A stretch of 64,000 bases of DNA, taken from positions 17,629-81,628 of the forward strand of contig NZ_JBGVSA010000020.1 in NCBI RefSeq assembly GCF_041807905.1, in the 5' to 3' direction. This document shows, one piece after another, positions 8,372 to 18,705 of the stretch. Positions within the stretch are counted from its first letter, which is position 1. Each line of letters begins with the position of its first letter. This stretch comes from JBGVSA01 sp041807905 (GTDB lineage Bacteria > Pseudomonadota > Gammaproteobacteria > Burkholderiales > Rhodocyclaceae). The translations under genes and the position numbers were made by a program. A model generated the notes under the pieces. That model was not told the origin of the DNA. It did not search any database and saw nothing but the letters and a program-made list of their open reading frames with translations.

Positions 8372-8437
8372 CGCCGCGCCAATCGCCATCGCCGCCACGC
8401 AGTAATATGGCCACTCCGTTTTGCCGGAGAAGCTGCC

Positions 8438-9115
8438 ATGAAACGCCTGAATATCCTCCCATTGTTGTTCGTGCCAACCGTCGCATTGGCGGGCCTGCTG
8501 GATGCGATATCCAGCACCGACGCCACGGCCGGCTTGCGCGATACCTTGCTGCAAGGCGCATCCACCGCCGTCAGTACGCTCGGCGCGAAGGACGGCTTCC
8601 TTGCCAATCCGTCGGTGAAGATCCCGCTGCCCAGTGCTCTGAAGCGTGCCGAGCCCATGCTGCGCGCAATGGGCAAGGGGCCTGAGCTCGACGAACTTTC
8701 CGTGGCGATCAATCGCGCTGCCGAAAGTGCGGTGGCAGAAGCCAAGCCGTTGCTCACGGACGCCGTCAAGCAGATGACGGTGCAGGATGCCAAAGGCATT
8801 CTCACAGGCGGTGACGATTCAGTCACCCAGTACTTTCGCGGCAAGACTATGCAGCCATTGACGCAGAAATTTCTGCCCGTCGTCTCCAAGGCGACCGCGC
8901 GTGTAGGGCTGGCTGCCAAATACAACCAGCTCGCAGGGCAGGGCGCAGCGCTCGGACTGATCAAGCAGGAGGATGCGAGCGTCGAACAGTACGTGACCCG
9001 CAGCGCGCTGGACGCGCTCTACAAGAGCATCGCCGAGCAGGAACGCGCCATTCGTGCCAATCCTGCCCAGGCCGCCACGAATGCCGCGCGCAAGGTATTC
9101 GACGCTATGCGCTGA
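8438..9115 (+). CDS. DUF4197 family exported protein
   Basis: 225 residues. The N-terminal signal sequence (MKRLNILPLLFVPTVALAG) predicts export to the periplasm. The remainder matches the DUF4197 pattern: GLLDAISSTDATAGLRDTLLQGA, NPSVKIPLPSALK, AINRAAESAVAEAKPL, LTGGDDSVTQYFRGKT and a C-terminal YVTRSALDALYKSIAEQE. The family is common in proteobacteria and its biochemical role is not known. It stands alone between the cupin gene and the carbohydrate-binding-like gene. Confidence 0.85.
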   Translation: MKRLNILPLLFVPTVALAGLLDAISSTDATAGLRDTLLQGASTAVSTLGAKDGFLANPSVKIPLPSALKRAEPMLRAMGKGPELDELSVAINRAAESAVAEAKPLLTDAVKQMTVQDAKGILTGGDDSVTQYFRGKTMQPLTQKFLPVVSKATARVGLAAKYNQLAGQGAALGLIKQEDASVEQYVTRSALDALYKSIAEQERAIRANPAQAATNAARKVFDAMR

Positions 9116-9239
9116 GCGCGATTGCTTTTGTAGGGAACGGTCCTGACTTTGGTCTGTCACAACACCGTCGAGTGAAGATGGCCGTTTGCATGCATCGCGC
9201 TCGACGTTTCATGTGGTCTAGGACAAAGGAGGACAACAC

Positions 9240-9767
9240 ATGCTAAGAAAAACCACCCGATTCATGGCACTCGTTGCTGCGGGACTGGCTTTTTCCGCTA
9301 CTGCACTGGCTGCCGATGTACTGATCGAGGCGGAGAACTTCAATGCCCAGGGAGGCGGCAATGTCGCCAAGGTGACGGACCGTCCGGCTACGTCCGGTGG
9401 CGCGGCACTCATGAACTTCGACAACGAAGGGCACTGGCTGGAATGGAAGATCGACGTACCGGAAGATGGCAATTACGCCGTCACGCTGCGCTACGCCGGT
9501 GGTCGCAAGTGGAACGTATTCCGCGAAGTGCAGATCGACGGCAAAGTGCCGAACAGCGCGTTCGCCAAGGTGACGCTGCCGACTACGGGCGGCTTCGGGC
9601 GTGCGGAAGGTGAGTGGAAGGACATGGTCGTCGTCGGTTCCGACGGCAAGGCCGCGATGGTGGCGCTCACCAAGGGCACGCACGTGCTGCGCATCACCAA
9701 TCTCGGCGGCGAAGGTGGCGCCAGCGGCTCGGCCAACCTCGACCTGATCAAGCTCAGTACGTTGTAG
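9240..9767 (+). CDS. Secreted carbohydrate-binding-module-like protein
   Basis: 175 residues with a clear Sec signal peptide ending at FSATALAADV. The mature part resembles CBM6/CBM35-type beta-sandwich modules: it starts with LIEAENFNAQGGG and continues with GHWLEWKIDVPEDGNYAVTLRYAGG and the final HVLRITNLGG...SANLDLIKL strands. It has no catalytic domain. The family binds polysaccharide ligands, so a periplasmic or extracellular binding role is plausible. AAAGGAGG lies close to the start. A strong rho-independent terminator follows 32 bases after the stop, so this is a monocistronic gene. Confidence 0.75.
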   Translation: MLRKTTRFMALVAAGLAFSATALAADVLIEAENFNAQGGGNVAKVTDRPATSGGAALMNFDNEGHWLEWKIDVPEDGNYAVTLRYAGGRKWNVFREVQIDGKVPNSAFAKVTLPTTGGFGRAEGEWKDMVVVGSDGKAAMVALTKGTHVLRITNLGGEGGASGSANLDLIKLSTL

Positions 9768-9799
9768 TGACGTACCCCTGCATTGGATCAGGTGACAGA

Positions 9800-9835
9800 A
9801 ACGGGTGGTTCTCTTTTGAGACCACCCGTTTTTTC
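9800..9835 (+). terminator. Rho-independent terminator after the CBM-like gene
   Basis: The arms AACGGGTGGT (9800-9809) and ACCACCCGTT (9821-9830) pair perfectly, with an inner CTC/GAG pairing and a TTTT loop, followed by a T run. The stem is also suited to terminate the convergent leftward gene's antisense side. Confidence 0.92.
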
Positions 9836-9894
9836 GATCCCTCGCCGTGTGACGAAGCGCGTCGTTGGCGGGCTGTATGACGTGGCTGCGGGCA

Positions 9895-11784
9895 TCAGCG
9901 CCAGTCGCCGCGCAGTTCGCTCACCGCCGTCTGCAGCGCGGGCGGTGTGGCATCCTCCGGCGCGATGGGCGAGCCGACCACCAACTCGATGCGATTGAAC
10001 AGGCCGCGACGGAAAGGCTTGCTCATCGCCGGGCCTCCTTTGCGTGAGAAGAAACTGTCCCACAGGCCGCGCAATGCCATCGGCACGACCGGGACCGGGC
10101 TGCGCGCGAGGATGCGCGACACGCCGCCCTTGAATGCCGTGATCTCACCGGAATCTGTGATGCGGCCTTCCGGAAATATCCCCACAACGTCACCGTCGGC
10201 CAGCGCGGCCGCGATTTCGTCATAGGCTTCCTTCAGCACCTCGCGGCTTTCCCGCGCAGGAGCAATCGGAATCGCACGGTTCTGCCGGAACACGAAGTTG
10301 AGAATCGGCAGGCGGAAGATGGCATGGTCCATGACAAAGCGCACGGGCCGGCGGCTTGCCGCGATGATGACGAGCGCATCGACGAAACTCACGTGGTTGC
10401 ACACGATGAGCGCGGGCCCTTCGTGTGGAATCTGGTCGATTCCCTTCACGCGTACCCGATACATCACCCGGATCAGGAACCACACCACCAGCCGCATGAG
10501 GAATTCCGGCATCAGCATGTAGATGTAGAGCGCCACCGCGGCGTTGAGGACCGCCGCCAGCAGGAACAACTCTGTGATCGACAGGCCCAATTGCAGGCCG
10601 ACGCCGGCCAGGAGGGCGGAGACCACCATGAAGCCTGCATTGATAACGTTGTTGGCGGCGACGATACGACTGCGCTCAGCGGGAGCCGAACGCTCCTGGA
10701 TCATGGCGTAGAGCGGCACGGTGAAAAAGCCTCCGGATACGCCGAGCATCACCAGCGCGAAGATGATGTGCCAGCTTTCGGGCCGCGCCAGGAACGCGCT
10801 GAGCGTGATCGCCTGGGAGGCGGCAGCCGGGCTTGCCCACCATAGATCGATACCGAACAGCGTCAGGCCAATCGACCCCAGCGGGACGAGGCCGAGTTCG
10901 ACGCGACGCCCCGAGAGGCGTTCGCACAGGAACGAACCTGCCGCAATGCCCACGATGAACGTACCCAGCAGCGCAGTGGCCATCAATTCATCGCCACCCA
11001 GCACGTCCTTCACGTACGGGGGGAATTGAGAGAGGAACAACGCGCCGAAGAACCAGAACCACGAAATGCCGAGCAGGGACAGGAACACCGTACGATTGCC
11101 ACGCGCCAGGGCGATATTGCGAATGCTCTCGGACAGCGGATTCAGATTGACGCGCAGCTCGGGCGCCGCCGCGGGAGCGGCCGGAATTCTGCGGCTGGCG
11201 AGATAACCCACCACCGCTACGGCGATGCACGTGAGGCCGGCCAACAATGGGCCGCGATGTTCGATCGACATCAGCACGCCCGCGGCCACGGACCCCGCCA
11301 GGATTGCCACGAATGTGCCTGCCTCGATCCACGCGTTGCCGGCCACCAGTTCCTCGGGACGCAGGTGTTGCGGCAGTATCGAATATTTCAGCGGGCCGAA
11401 CATCGTCGAGTGCACGCCCATCAGGAACAAGGCGCCAAGCAGCAACTCGACGTGCTGCGCGACGAATCCCGCGGTCACCAATACGGCGATGCCGATCTCG
11501 ACCGCTTTGATGATTCTGATGAGAAAAGTCTTCTCATATTTGTCCGCCAACTGCCCCGCCGTGCCCGAGAACAGAAAGAAGGGCAACACGAACAAACCTG
11601 CCGCGAGCTGTACCATGACCGCCGGTGCCAGCCCCAATACGACGCTGCCATGGAATGTGATCAACAATACCAACGCATTCTTGAAAACGTTGTCGTTGAA
11701 CGCTCCCATGAATTGTGTGACGAATAGCGGGCCGAAGCGGCGCTGGCTCAATAGACTCTTGGAGTCGTGCTTGTATACATTCAT
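9895..11784 (-). CDS. MFS transporter fused to a PlsC-type acyltransferase (LplT/Aas-like)
   Basis: 629 residues. Roughly the first 400 are an MFS transporter of the lysophospholipid-flippase (LplT) type, beginning FGPLFVTQFMGAFNDNVFKNALVLL. The last 200 are a 1-acylglycerol-3-phosphate acyltransferase (PlsC) domain, with the catalytic NHVSFVD (HX4D) and the FPEGRIT motif. The combination points to import and re-acylation of lysophospholipids at the inner membrane. The AMP-ligase (acyl-ACP synthetase) domain of full-length Aas is absent. It is divergent from the atp operon, with 331 bases between starts. Domain assignment is firm; exact substrate is inferred. Confidence 0.88.
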   Translation of the reverse strand: MNVYKHDSKSLLSQRRFGPLFVTQFMGAFNDNVFKNALVLLITFHGSVVLGLAPAVMVQLAAGLFVLPFFLFSGTAGQLADKYEKTFLIRIIKAVEIGIAVLVTAGFVAQHVELLLGALFLMGVHSTMFGPLKYSILPQHLRPEELVAGNAWIEAGTFVAILAGSVAAGVLMSIEHRGPLLAGLTCIAVAVVGYLASRRIPAAPAAAPELRVNLNPLSESIRNIALARGNRTVFLSLLGISWFWFFGALFLSQFPPYVKDVLGGDELMATALLGTFIVGIAAGSFLCERLSGRRVELGLVPLGSIGLTLFGIDLWWASPAAASQAITLSAFLARPESWHIIFALVMLGVSGGFFTVPLYAMIQERSAPAERSRIVAANNVINAGFMVVSALLAGVGLQLGLSITELFLLAAVLNAAVALYIYMLMPEFLMRLVVWFLIRVMYRVRVKGIDQIPHEGPALIVCNHVSFVDALVIIAASRRPVRFVMDHAIFRLPILNFVFRQNRAIPIAPARESREVLKEAYDEIAAALADGDVVGIFPEGRITDSGEITAFKGGVSRILARSPVPVVPMALRGLWDSFFSRKGGPAMSKPFRRGLFNRIELVVGSPIAPEDATPPALQTAVSELRGDWR

Positions 11785-12024
11785 GCGTGATTATTTGTCT
11801 TAAACCAATATTGCGCCGCGGAATAGTTCTAAGCTGGACCGTTCGCAATGGTACAGGACACAAATGACGTCAGATTTTTCTAACGTATGATGTACGCACA
11901 GCCGATTTTCTGGCGACCTCCCAAATCACTCTGATACGCGATTCGGATACATGCTCCAAAGCAGGGCATTGTTCCCTGGGAGACCTGTCTGAACGTCGTT
12001 GTAGGTCGTGCGTAAGAAGTTTCG

Positions 12025-12047
12025 CGTCAATGTAACAATCATTGACG
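12025..12047. repeat. Inverted repeat overlapping the atp promoter -35 box
   Basis: CGTCAATG (12025-12032) and CATTGACG (12040-12047) are a perfect 8-base inverted repeat with a 7-base spacer. The right arm contains the predicted -35 hexamer TTGACG, so a bound protein here would affect promoter access. No regulator can be named from the sequence. Confidence 0.6.
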
Positions 12048-12070
12048 GGGCTCAGCTAAACCCCTAATAT
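12042..12070 (+). promoter_or_regulatory. Predicted sigma70 promoter of the atp operon
   Basis: TTGACG (12042-12047) and TAATAT (12065-12070) are separated by exactly 17 bases, close to the ideal sigma70 arrangement. Transcription would start near 12077, about 40 bases before atpI. This is the only strong promoter-like pair I see ahead of the operon. Confidence 0.72.
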
Positions 12071-12115
12071 TCTGCGGTTTTTCGGACGGCATTCCGCCGC
12101 TTATCGTCGCTGCGC

Positions 12116-12457
12116 ATGTACAAGGTTGTCCTGCTTCAGTTTGGGGCGGCTCTGGTGAGCGTCGCACTAGGCGCAATGTTCTTCGGCACGCGCGGCGCGA
12201 TTTCAGCCCTTGTTGGCGGCTGTGCTTGCCTGATTCCGAGTCTGCTGTTTGCCTGGAGGCTATCGCGCACGGCGCGTACCCCGGGCGCCTCGCATGTCAC
12301 CGCGTTTTTCGTGGGTGAGGCAATAAAGATCGCTTCGGCGATAGGAATACTTGCTGCAGCGCACGTCCTGTATCCCGGAGTGCACTGGGGTGCGGTGGTG
12401 ATTGGTCTCGTGGTCACCCTGCAAGCGAATTTTTTTGGCTTATTGGTGAAATCCTGA
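12116..12457 (+). CDS. atpI: ATP synthase subunit I
   Basis: 113-residue membrane protein with four hydrophobic segments, matching the small accessory AtpI that precedes atpB in proteobacterial operons. It includes the GGCACLIPSLLFAWRLSR and FFVGEAIKIASAIGILAAAHVLYP stretches typical of the family. It is thought to help c-ring assembly and is not part of the final enzyme. The start codon has no strong Shine-Dalgarno sequence. atpB follows after a single base. Confidence 0.9.
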   Translation: MYKVVLLQFGAALVSVALGAMFFGTRGAISALVGGCACLIPSLLFAWRLSRTARTPGASHVTAFFVGEAIKIASAIGILAAAHVLYPGVHWGAVVIGLVVTLQANFFGLLVKS

Positions 12458-12458
12458 T

Positions 12459-13343
12459 ATGGCAACCGGAACCGAGGCAGCGGCGGGTCACGCACCCACC
12501 GCCAGCGAATACATCGTTCACCACCTGACTTTCTGGAACACTTCCGGGCATCCCCAGAAGGCGATCGTCGACTTTGGCCTGCTCAATATCGACACGCTGT
12601 TCTACTCCATCCTCCTCGGCATCATCACCGTGTTCTGCTTGTGGCTGGCCGCGCGCCGCGCCACTTCGGGCGTTCCGGGTCGCTTCCAGGCCGCCGTCGA
12701 AATCCTCGTCGAAATGGTCGCCGATCAGGCCAAGGGCCTCATCCACAGCGCCGAGTCGCGCAAGTTCGTCGCACCGCTGGCACTGACCGTGTTCGTATGG
12801 ATTTTCCTGATGAACGCCATGGACTTCCTGCCGCTCGACCTGCTGCCGCGTGCATGGCAGACGATCGTGGCCAGCGGCGGCGGTGACCCCGAGCACGCCT
12901 TCATGCGTGTCGTGCCGACCGCGGACCTGAACGCCACCTTTGGCCTGTCCGTCGGCGTGCTGCTGGTATGCCTGTTCTATAACGTCAAGATCAAGGGCGC
13001 CGGGGGCTGGGTGCACGAGCTGCTGTCCGCACCGTTCGGCGCCAAGTGGTACCTGGCTCCGTTCAACCTGCTCCTGAACATCATCGAATTCCTCGCCAAG
13101 ACCGTCTCGCACGGCATGCGGCTGTGGGGCAACATGTTCGCCGGTGAACTGCTGTTCATGCTGATCGCGCTGATGGGCGCCGCCTTCACAGGCTGGCAGT
13201 TCGGCAGCATCGCGTTGTGGATCGGCCAGGTGCTGGCCGGCTCCGCATGGGCGATCTTCCACATCCTGATCGTCGCGCTGCAGGCATTCATCTTCATGAT
13301 GCTGACCCTCGTGTACGTCGGACAAGCACACGAAGGCCATTGA
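12459..13343 (+). CDS. atpB: ATP synthase F0 subunit a
   Basis: 294-residue membrane protein forming the proton half-channels at the c-ring. The essential arginine is R221 in HGMRLWGNMFAGELL, equivalent to E. coli aR210. The N terminus holds the typical EYIVHHLTFW segment and the C terminus the LQAFIFMMLTLVYVG helix. Length is usual for Burkholderiales. It lies 1 base after atpI and 79 bases before atpE. Confidence 0.97.
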   Translation: MATGTEAAAGHAPTASEYIVHHLTFWNTSGHPQKAIVDFGLLNIDTLFYSILLGIITVFCLWLAARRATSGVPGRFQAAVEILVEMVADQAKGLIHSAESRKFVAPLALTVFVWIFLMNAMDFLPLDLLPRAWQTIVASGGGDPEHAFMRVVPTADLNATFGLSVGVLLVCLFYNVKIKGAGGWVHELLSAPFGAKWYLAPFNLLLNIIEFLAKTVSHGMRLWGNMFAGELLFMLIALMGAAFTGWQFGSIALWIGQVLAGSAWAIFHILIVALQAFIFMMLTLVYVGQAHEGH

Positions 13344-13422
13344 TCGGCCGTCAAAACAGATAAGCGTCCTCAACAGATTTTTTGCGTTTCACTCATTTAA
13401 CTTTTACCAACTAGGAGTTGTC

Positions 13423-13674
13423 ATGGAAAACGTTCTCGGCCTCGTCGCTCTGGCTTGCGGTCTGATCATCGGTCTGGGTGCAATCGGCGCTTGTATCGGT
13501 ATTGCCCTGATGGGTGGCAAGTACCTGGAAGCTTCGGCACGTCAGCCCGAACTGATGAACGCCCTGCAGACCAAGATGTTCCTGCTGGCCGGTCTGATCG
13601 ACGCCGCGTTCCTGATCGGTGTCGGTATCGCCATGCTCTTCGCCTTCGCCAACCCGTTCGTGATCGCAGGTTGA
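13423..13674 (+). CDS. atpE: ATP synthase F0 subunit c
   Basis: 83-residue hairpin membrane protein. The first helix is glycine-rich (GLIIGLGAIGACIGIALMGG); the polar loop holds ARQPE. The second helix carries the proton-binding carboxylate D60 in AGLIDAAFLIG. It assembles into the rotating c-ring. A good Shine-Dalgarno sequence (AGGAG) precedes the start, fitting the high c-subunit stoichiometry. Confidence 0.97.
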   Translation: MENVLGLVALACGLIIGLGAIGACIGIALMGGKYLEASARQPELMNALQTKMFLLAGLIDAAFLIGVGIAMLFAFANPFVIAG

Positions 13675-13710
13675 TTCGGCCTCCCTCCAACTTGAAACGG
13701 GAGTAAAGCC

Positions 13711-14184
13711 GTGAATCTGAACGCAACGCTGTTTGCACAGCTGGTCGTTTTCCTCGTGCTCGTGTGGTTCACGATGAAGTTCGTGTGGCCGCCGATCACC
13801 AAGGCACTCGACGAGCGTGCCAAGAAAATCGCAGACGGGCTTGCGGCGGCAGATAAGGCAAAGACTGATCTGGCGAACGCCGAGAAGAAGGTCGTTGAAG
13901 AAATGCGTGTTGCACGCGAATCGCTCGGCGTCATGCGCGCCGGTGCCGAAAAGCAGGCCGCGCAGGTTCTCGAGGAAGCGCGTGCCGAAGCGGCCCGCAT
14001 CGTTACCGCAGCTCGCCAGGCCGCCGAGGCCGAAGCAGGTGCTGCTGCGCAACGTGCCCGCGAAGAGCTGCGTGACCAGGTCGCTCAGCTGGCCGTGTCC
14101 GGCGCCGAGCGCATCCTGCGCCGCGAGATCAACGCCCAGGTCCATGCCGAACTGTTGGCCAACCTGAAACAGGAACTGAAATAA
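13711..14184 (+). CDS. atpF: ATP synthase F0 subunit b
   Basis: 157 residues. An N-terminal membrane helix (LFAQLVVFLVLVWFTMKFVWPPI) is followed by a long charged, Ala-rich helix that forms the peripheral stator stalk (KTDLANAEKKVVEEM, EAARIVTAARQAAEAEA). It starts with GTG, preceded by GGGAG. It is one of the few non-ATG starts in the operon. Length matches the usual 156-157. Confidence 0.97.
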   Translation: MNLNATLFAQLVVFLVLVWFTMKFVWPPITKALDERAKKIADGLAAADKAKTDLANAEKKVVEEMRVARESLGVMRAGAEKQAAQVLEEARAEAARIVTAARQAAEAEAGAAAQRAREELRDQVAQLAVSGAERILRREINAQVHAELLANLKQELK

Positions 14185-14187
14185 GCC

Positions 14188-14721
14188 ATGGCTGAAAACG
14201 TCACCCTTGCACGTCCGTACGCCGAAGCCGCTTTCGCGCTCGCGCGCGACACCGGTTCGCTGGACGCGTGGGCTGCGGCGCTCGATCGCCTGGCCCTGGT
14301 GGCGCAAGATGCCAATGCACGTGACTGCATCGCCAACCCAGAGCTGACGTTCCAGCAAGTGACCCAGCTCATCGTTGGCTCTGCCGGTATCAATCTGTCG
14401 CCCGAGCAGCAGAATTTCGTGACGGTGCTGGTCGAAAATGACCGCGCCCAACTGCTGCCCGAGATCTGCGACCTGTTCCGTTCGCTCAAGAATCGCCAGG
14501 AAGGCGTCAAGGATGCCACCGTGTATTCCGCCTTTCCCATCGACGACGGCGCACTCTCGCGCTTGGTCGGCGACCTGGAAGGCCGTTTCGGCAAGCTGAG
14601 TGTCAAGGTCCAGATCGACCCCGACCTGATTGGCGGCGTCCGCGTTGCCATCGGCGATGAAGTCATTGATGCCTCCGTGCGCGGCAAGCTCGCTGCCATG
14701 GCCGCTGCCCTACAGAATTAG
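14188..14721 (+). CDS. atpH: ATP synthase F1 subunit delta
   Basis: 177 residues. Begins with the conserved LARPYAEAAFALARD helix that binds the top of F1 and links it to subunit b. The C-terminal part contains DPDLIGGVRVAIGDEVIDASVRGKL, the family signature. It is separated from atpF by three bases and from atpA by 11, with a GGAG ribosome-binding site for atpA between them. Confidence 0.97.
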   Translation: MAENVTLARPYAEAAFALARDTGSLDAWAAALDRLALVAQDANARDCIANPELTFQQVTQLIVGSAGINLSPEQQNFVTVLVENDRAQLLPEICDLFRSLKNRQEGVKDATVYSAFPIDDGALSRLVGDLEGRFGKLSVKVQIDPDLIGGVRVAIGDEVIDASVRGKLAAMAAALQN

Positions 14722-14732
14722 GAGCAATCCTC

Positions 14733-16271
<1,539 letters not shown>

Positions 16272-16286
16272 GCGGGGGGCTGACAC

Positions 16287-17156
16287 ATGGCTAGCGGAAA
16301 AGAAATCCGTACCAAGATCAAGAGTGTCCAGAACACCCGCAAGATCACCAAGGCCATGGAAATGGTGGCCGCGTCCAAAATGCGCAAGGCGCAGGACCGG
16401 ATGCGTGCCGCCCGTCCCTATGCTGAAAAGATCCGCCGCCTGGCAGCGAACCTGTCGCAAGCGAGCATCAGCGATTACAAGCATCCGTTCCTGGTTCACC
16501 GCGACAAGTTCGAGAACATCGGGCTGATCCTGGTGACCACCGACAAGGGCTTGTGTGGTGGCCTGAACACCAACGTGCTGCGTATGGCGACCAATGCCAT
16601 GCGCGACTGGCAGGCGGGTGGCGTGCAACGCATCCCGGTGACCGCCATCGGCAACAAGGGCCTGGGCTTCATGCAACGCATGGGCGCGCGCATCGTGTCG
16701 CAGGTGACGCAGCTCGGCGACACACCGCACCTCGAAAAGCTGATTGGGCCGGTCAAGACCATGATCGACGCCTACCGCGAAGGCAAGGTGGACGCGGTCT
16801 ACATCGCCTACACGCGCTTCATCAACACGATGAAGCAGGAGCCGGTGGTCGAGCAGTTGCTGCCGTTGTCAGGTGATCGCATCGGCGCGCCCGAAGGCGA
16901 CTGGGATTACCTCTATGAGCCGGAGCCGCAACAGGTCATCGACGATCTGCTGCTGCGCTACCTCGAGGCGATCGTGTACCAGGCGCTGGTCGAGAACATG
17001 GCGTCCGAGCAGAGCGCGCGCATGGTCGCGATGAAGTCGGCGTCCGATAACGCCGGCAACGTCATCAAGGAATTGCAGCTGGTCTACAACAAGACCCGCC
17101 AGGCCGCGATTACCAAGGAAATTTCGGAAATCGTCGGCGGCGCCGCCGCGGTGTGA
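16287..17156 (+). CDS. atpG: ATP synthase F1 subunit gamma
   Basis: 289 residues. The N-terminal helix contains EIRTKIKSVQNTRKITKAMEMVAASKMRKAQ and the C-terminal helix MKSASDNAGNVIKELQLVYNKTRQAAITKEISEIVGGAAA; together these form the rotating coiled coil in F1. The central Rossmann-like part contains TTDKGLCGGLN. The final residues are conserved. It follows atpA by 15 bases with a GGGGG-rich ribosome-binding site. Confidence 0.97.
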   Translation: MASGKEIRTKIKSVQNTRKITKAMEMVAASKMRKAQDRMRAARPYAEKIRRLAANLSQASISDYKHPFLVHRDKFENIGLILVTTDKGLCGGLNTNVLRMATNAMRDWQAGGVQRIPVTAIGNKGLGFMQRMGARIVSQVTQLGDTPHLEKLIGPVKTMIDAYREGKVDAVYIAYTRFINTMKQEPVVEQLLPLSGDRIGAPEGDWDYLYEPEPQQVIDDLLLRYLEAIVYQALVENMASEQSARMVAMKSASDNAGNVIKELQLVYNKTRQAAITKEISEIVGGAAAV

Positions 17157-17221
17157 GTATTTGCGCGCAGCCGGCTGGTCCGGCTGTCGCCACTAGGCTT
17201 TCTATATTTGGGGATATGACT

Positions 17222-18646
17222 ATGAGTCAAGGATCCGTTGTTCAATGCATCGGCGCCGTGGTGGACATCCAGTTTCCGCGCGACGCCATGCCCAAGGTTT
17301 ACGAAGCGCTGCACCTGGACGCTTCGGAAGAAAACGCGCTGGTCGAGAAGGGTCTGACCTTCGAAGTTCAGCAGCAGCTTGGTGACGGCATCGTCCGTAC
17401 CATCGCCATGGGCTCCTCCGACGGCGTGCGTCGCGGCATGAAGGTCAATGCCTCGGGTGCTGCCATCTCCGTGCCGGTCGGCCATGGCACGCTGGGCCGC
17501 ATCATGGACGTTCTCGGTCGCCCGATCGACGAAGTCGGTCCGATCGAATGCGAAGAAAAACGTGGCATTCACCAGGAAGCCCCGAAGTTCGACGAACTGT
17601 CGCCTTCTGTGGAACTGCTCGAAACCGGCATCAAGGTTATCGACCTGATCTGCCCGTTCGCAAAGGGTGGCAAGGTGGGTCTGTTCGGCGGCGCTGGCGT
17701 GGGCAAGACCGTGAACATGCTTGAGCTGATCAATAACATCGCCAAGCAGCACTCGGGTCTGTCAGTGTTCGCCGGCGTGGGTGAGCGTACTCGCGAAGGC
17801 AACGACTTCTACCACGAAATGGCAGAAGCCGGCGTCATCAAGCTGGACAACCTGGGCGAGTCGAAGGTGGCCATGGTGTTCGGTCAGATGAACGAGCCCC
17901 CGGGCAACCGTCTGCGCGTGGCACTGACCGGCCTGACAATGGCCGAGAAGTTCCGCGATGAAGGCCGCGACATCCTGTTCTTCGTGGATAACATCTACCG
18001 CTACACCCTGGCCGGTACCGAAGTGTCCGCACTGCTGGGCCGTATGCCTTCGGCCGTGGGCTATCAGCCGACGCTGGCTGAAGAAATGGGCAAGCTGCAG
18101 GAGCGCATCACCTCGACCAAGGTCGGTTCGATCACCTCGATCCAGGCCGTGTATGTTCCCGCGGATGACTTGACCGACCCGTCTCCGGCCACGACCTTCC
18201 TGCACCTGGACTCCACCGTCGTGCTGTCGCGTGACATCGCCGCGCTGGGTATCTACCCGGCCGTGGATCCGCTCGACTCCACCAGCCGCCAGCTCGATCC
18301 GCTGGTCGTGGGTGAAGAGCACTACAACGTCGCCCGCTCGGTGCAGGCCACGCTGCAGCGCTACAAGGAACTGCGTGACATCATCGCGATTCTGGGCATG
18401 GACGAACTGTCGCCGGAAGACAAGCTGGCCGTGGCGCGGGCTCGCAAGATCCAGCGCTTCCTGTCGCAGCCCTTCCACGTGGCCGAAGTGTTCACCGGTT
18501 CGCCGGGCAAGTACGTGACGCTCAAGGACACCATCGCCGGCTTCAAGGCGATCGTCGCGGGCGATTACGACCATCTGCCGGAACAGGCGTTCTACATGGT
18601 TGGCGGCATCGAAGAAGCCGTCGAAAAGGCCAAGACGCTGCAGTGA
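17222..18646 (+). CDS. atpD: ATP synthase F1 subunit beta (catalytic)
   Basis: 474 residues, the catalytic subunit. The P-loop GGAGVGKT is at residues 156-163, with GERTREGNDFYHEM and the catalytic-site segment DLTDPSPATTFLHLD following. I chose the ATG at 17222 because GGGG at 17210-17213 gives an 8-base Shine-Dalgarno spacing and the product begins MSQGSVVQCIGAVVDIQF like its homologues. An ATG at 17216 would add two residues; an earlier frame-open start at 17153 lacks support. The gap after atpG is 65 bases. Confidence 0.97.
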   Translation: MSQGSVVQCIGAVVDIQFPRDAMPKVYEALHLDASEENALVEKGLTFEVQQQLGDGIVRTIAMGSSDGVRRGMKVNASGAAISVPVGHGTLGRIMDVLGRPIDEVGPIECEEKRGIHQEAPKFDELSPSVELLETGIKVIDLICPFAKGGKVGLFGGAGVGKTVNMLELINNIAKQHSGLSVFAGVGERTREGNDFYHEMAEAGVIKLDNLGESKVAMVFGQMNEPPGNRLRVALTGLTMAEKFRDEGRDILFFVDNIYRYTLAGTEVSALLGRMPSAVGYQPTLAEEMGKLQERITSTKVGSITSIQAVYVPADDLTDPSPATTFLHLDSTVVLSRDIAALGIYPAVDPLDSTSRQLDPLVVGEEHYNVARSVQATLQRYKELRDIIAILGMDELSPEDKLAVARARKIQRFLSQPFHVAEVFTGSPGKYVTLKDTIAGFKAIVAGDYDHLPEQAFYMVGGIEEAVEKAKTLQ

Positions 18647-18705
18647 TGACGGTACGCGCCTCGCACGGTTAGCCGGGGCGGGGCGCGGACACGGAGGGAA
18701 CACAC

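Larger units (their letters stand above)
11785..12115. other. Divergent intergenic region, atp operon control region
   Basis: 331 bases without a gene between the leftward MFS-acyltransferase gene and atpI. The right third holds the atp promoter and an inverted repeat described separately. The left part is comparatively AT-rich near 11785-11900 and presumably holds the leftward promoter, but I cannot place its -35 and -10 boxes with confidence. Confidence 0.6.

Noticed and set aside
17153..17221. Upstream in-frame extension of atpD
   Set aside because: Overlaps atpG and is absent from normal beta subunits; the Shine-Dalgarno points to 17222.
18473..18482. TTCCACGTGG inside atpD, a partial parS core
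   Set aside because: The outer bases do not match the TGTT...AACA flanks, and it lies in conserved coding sequence.
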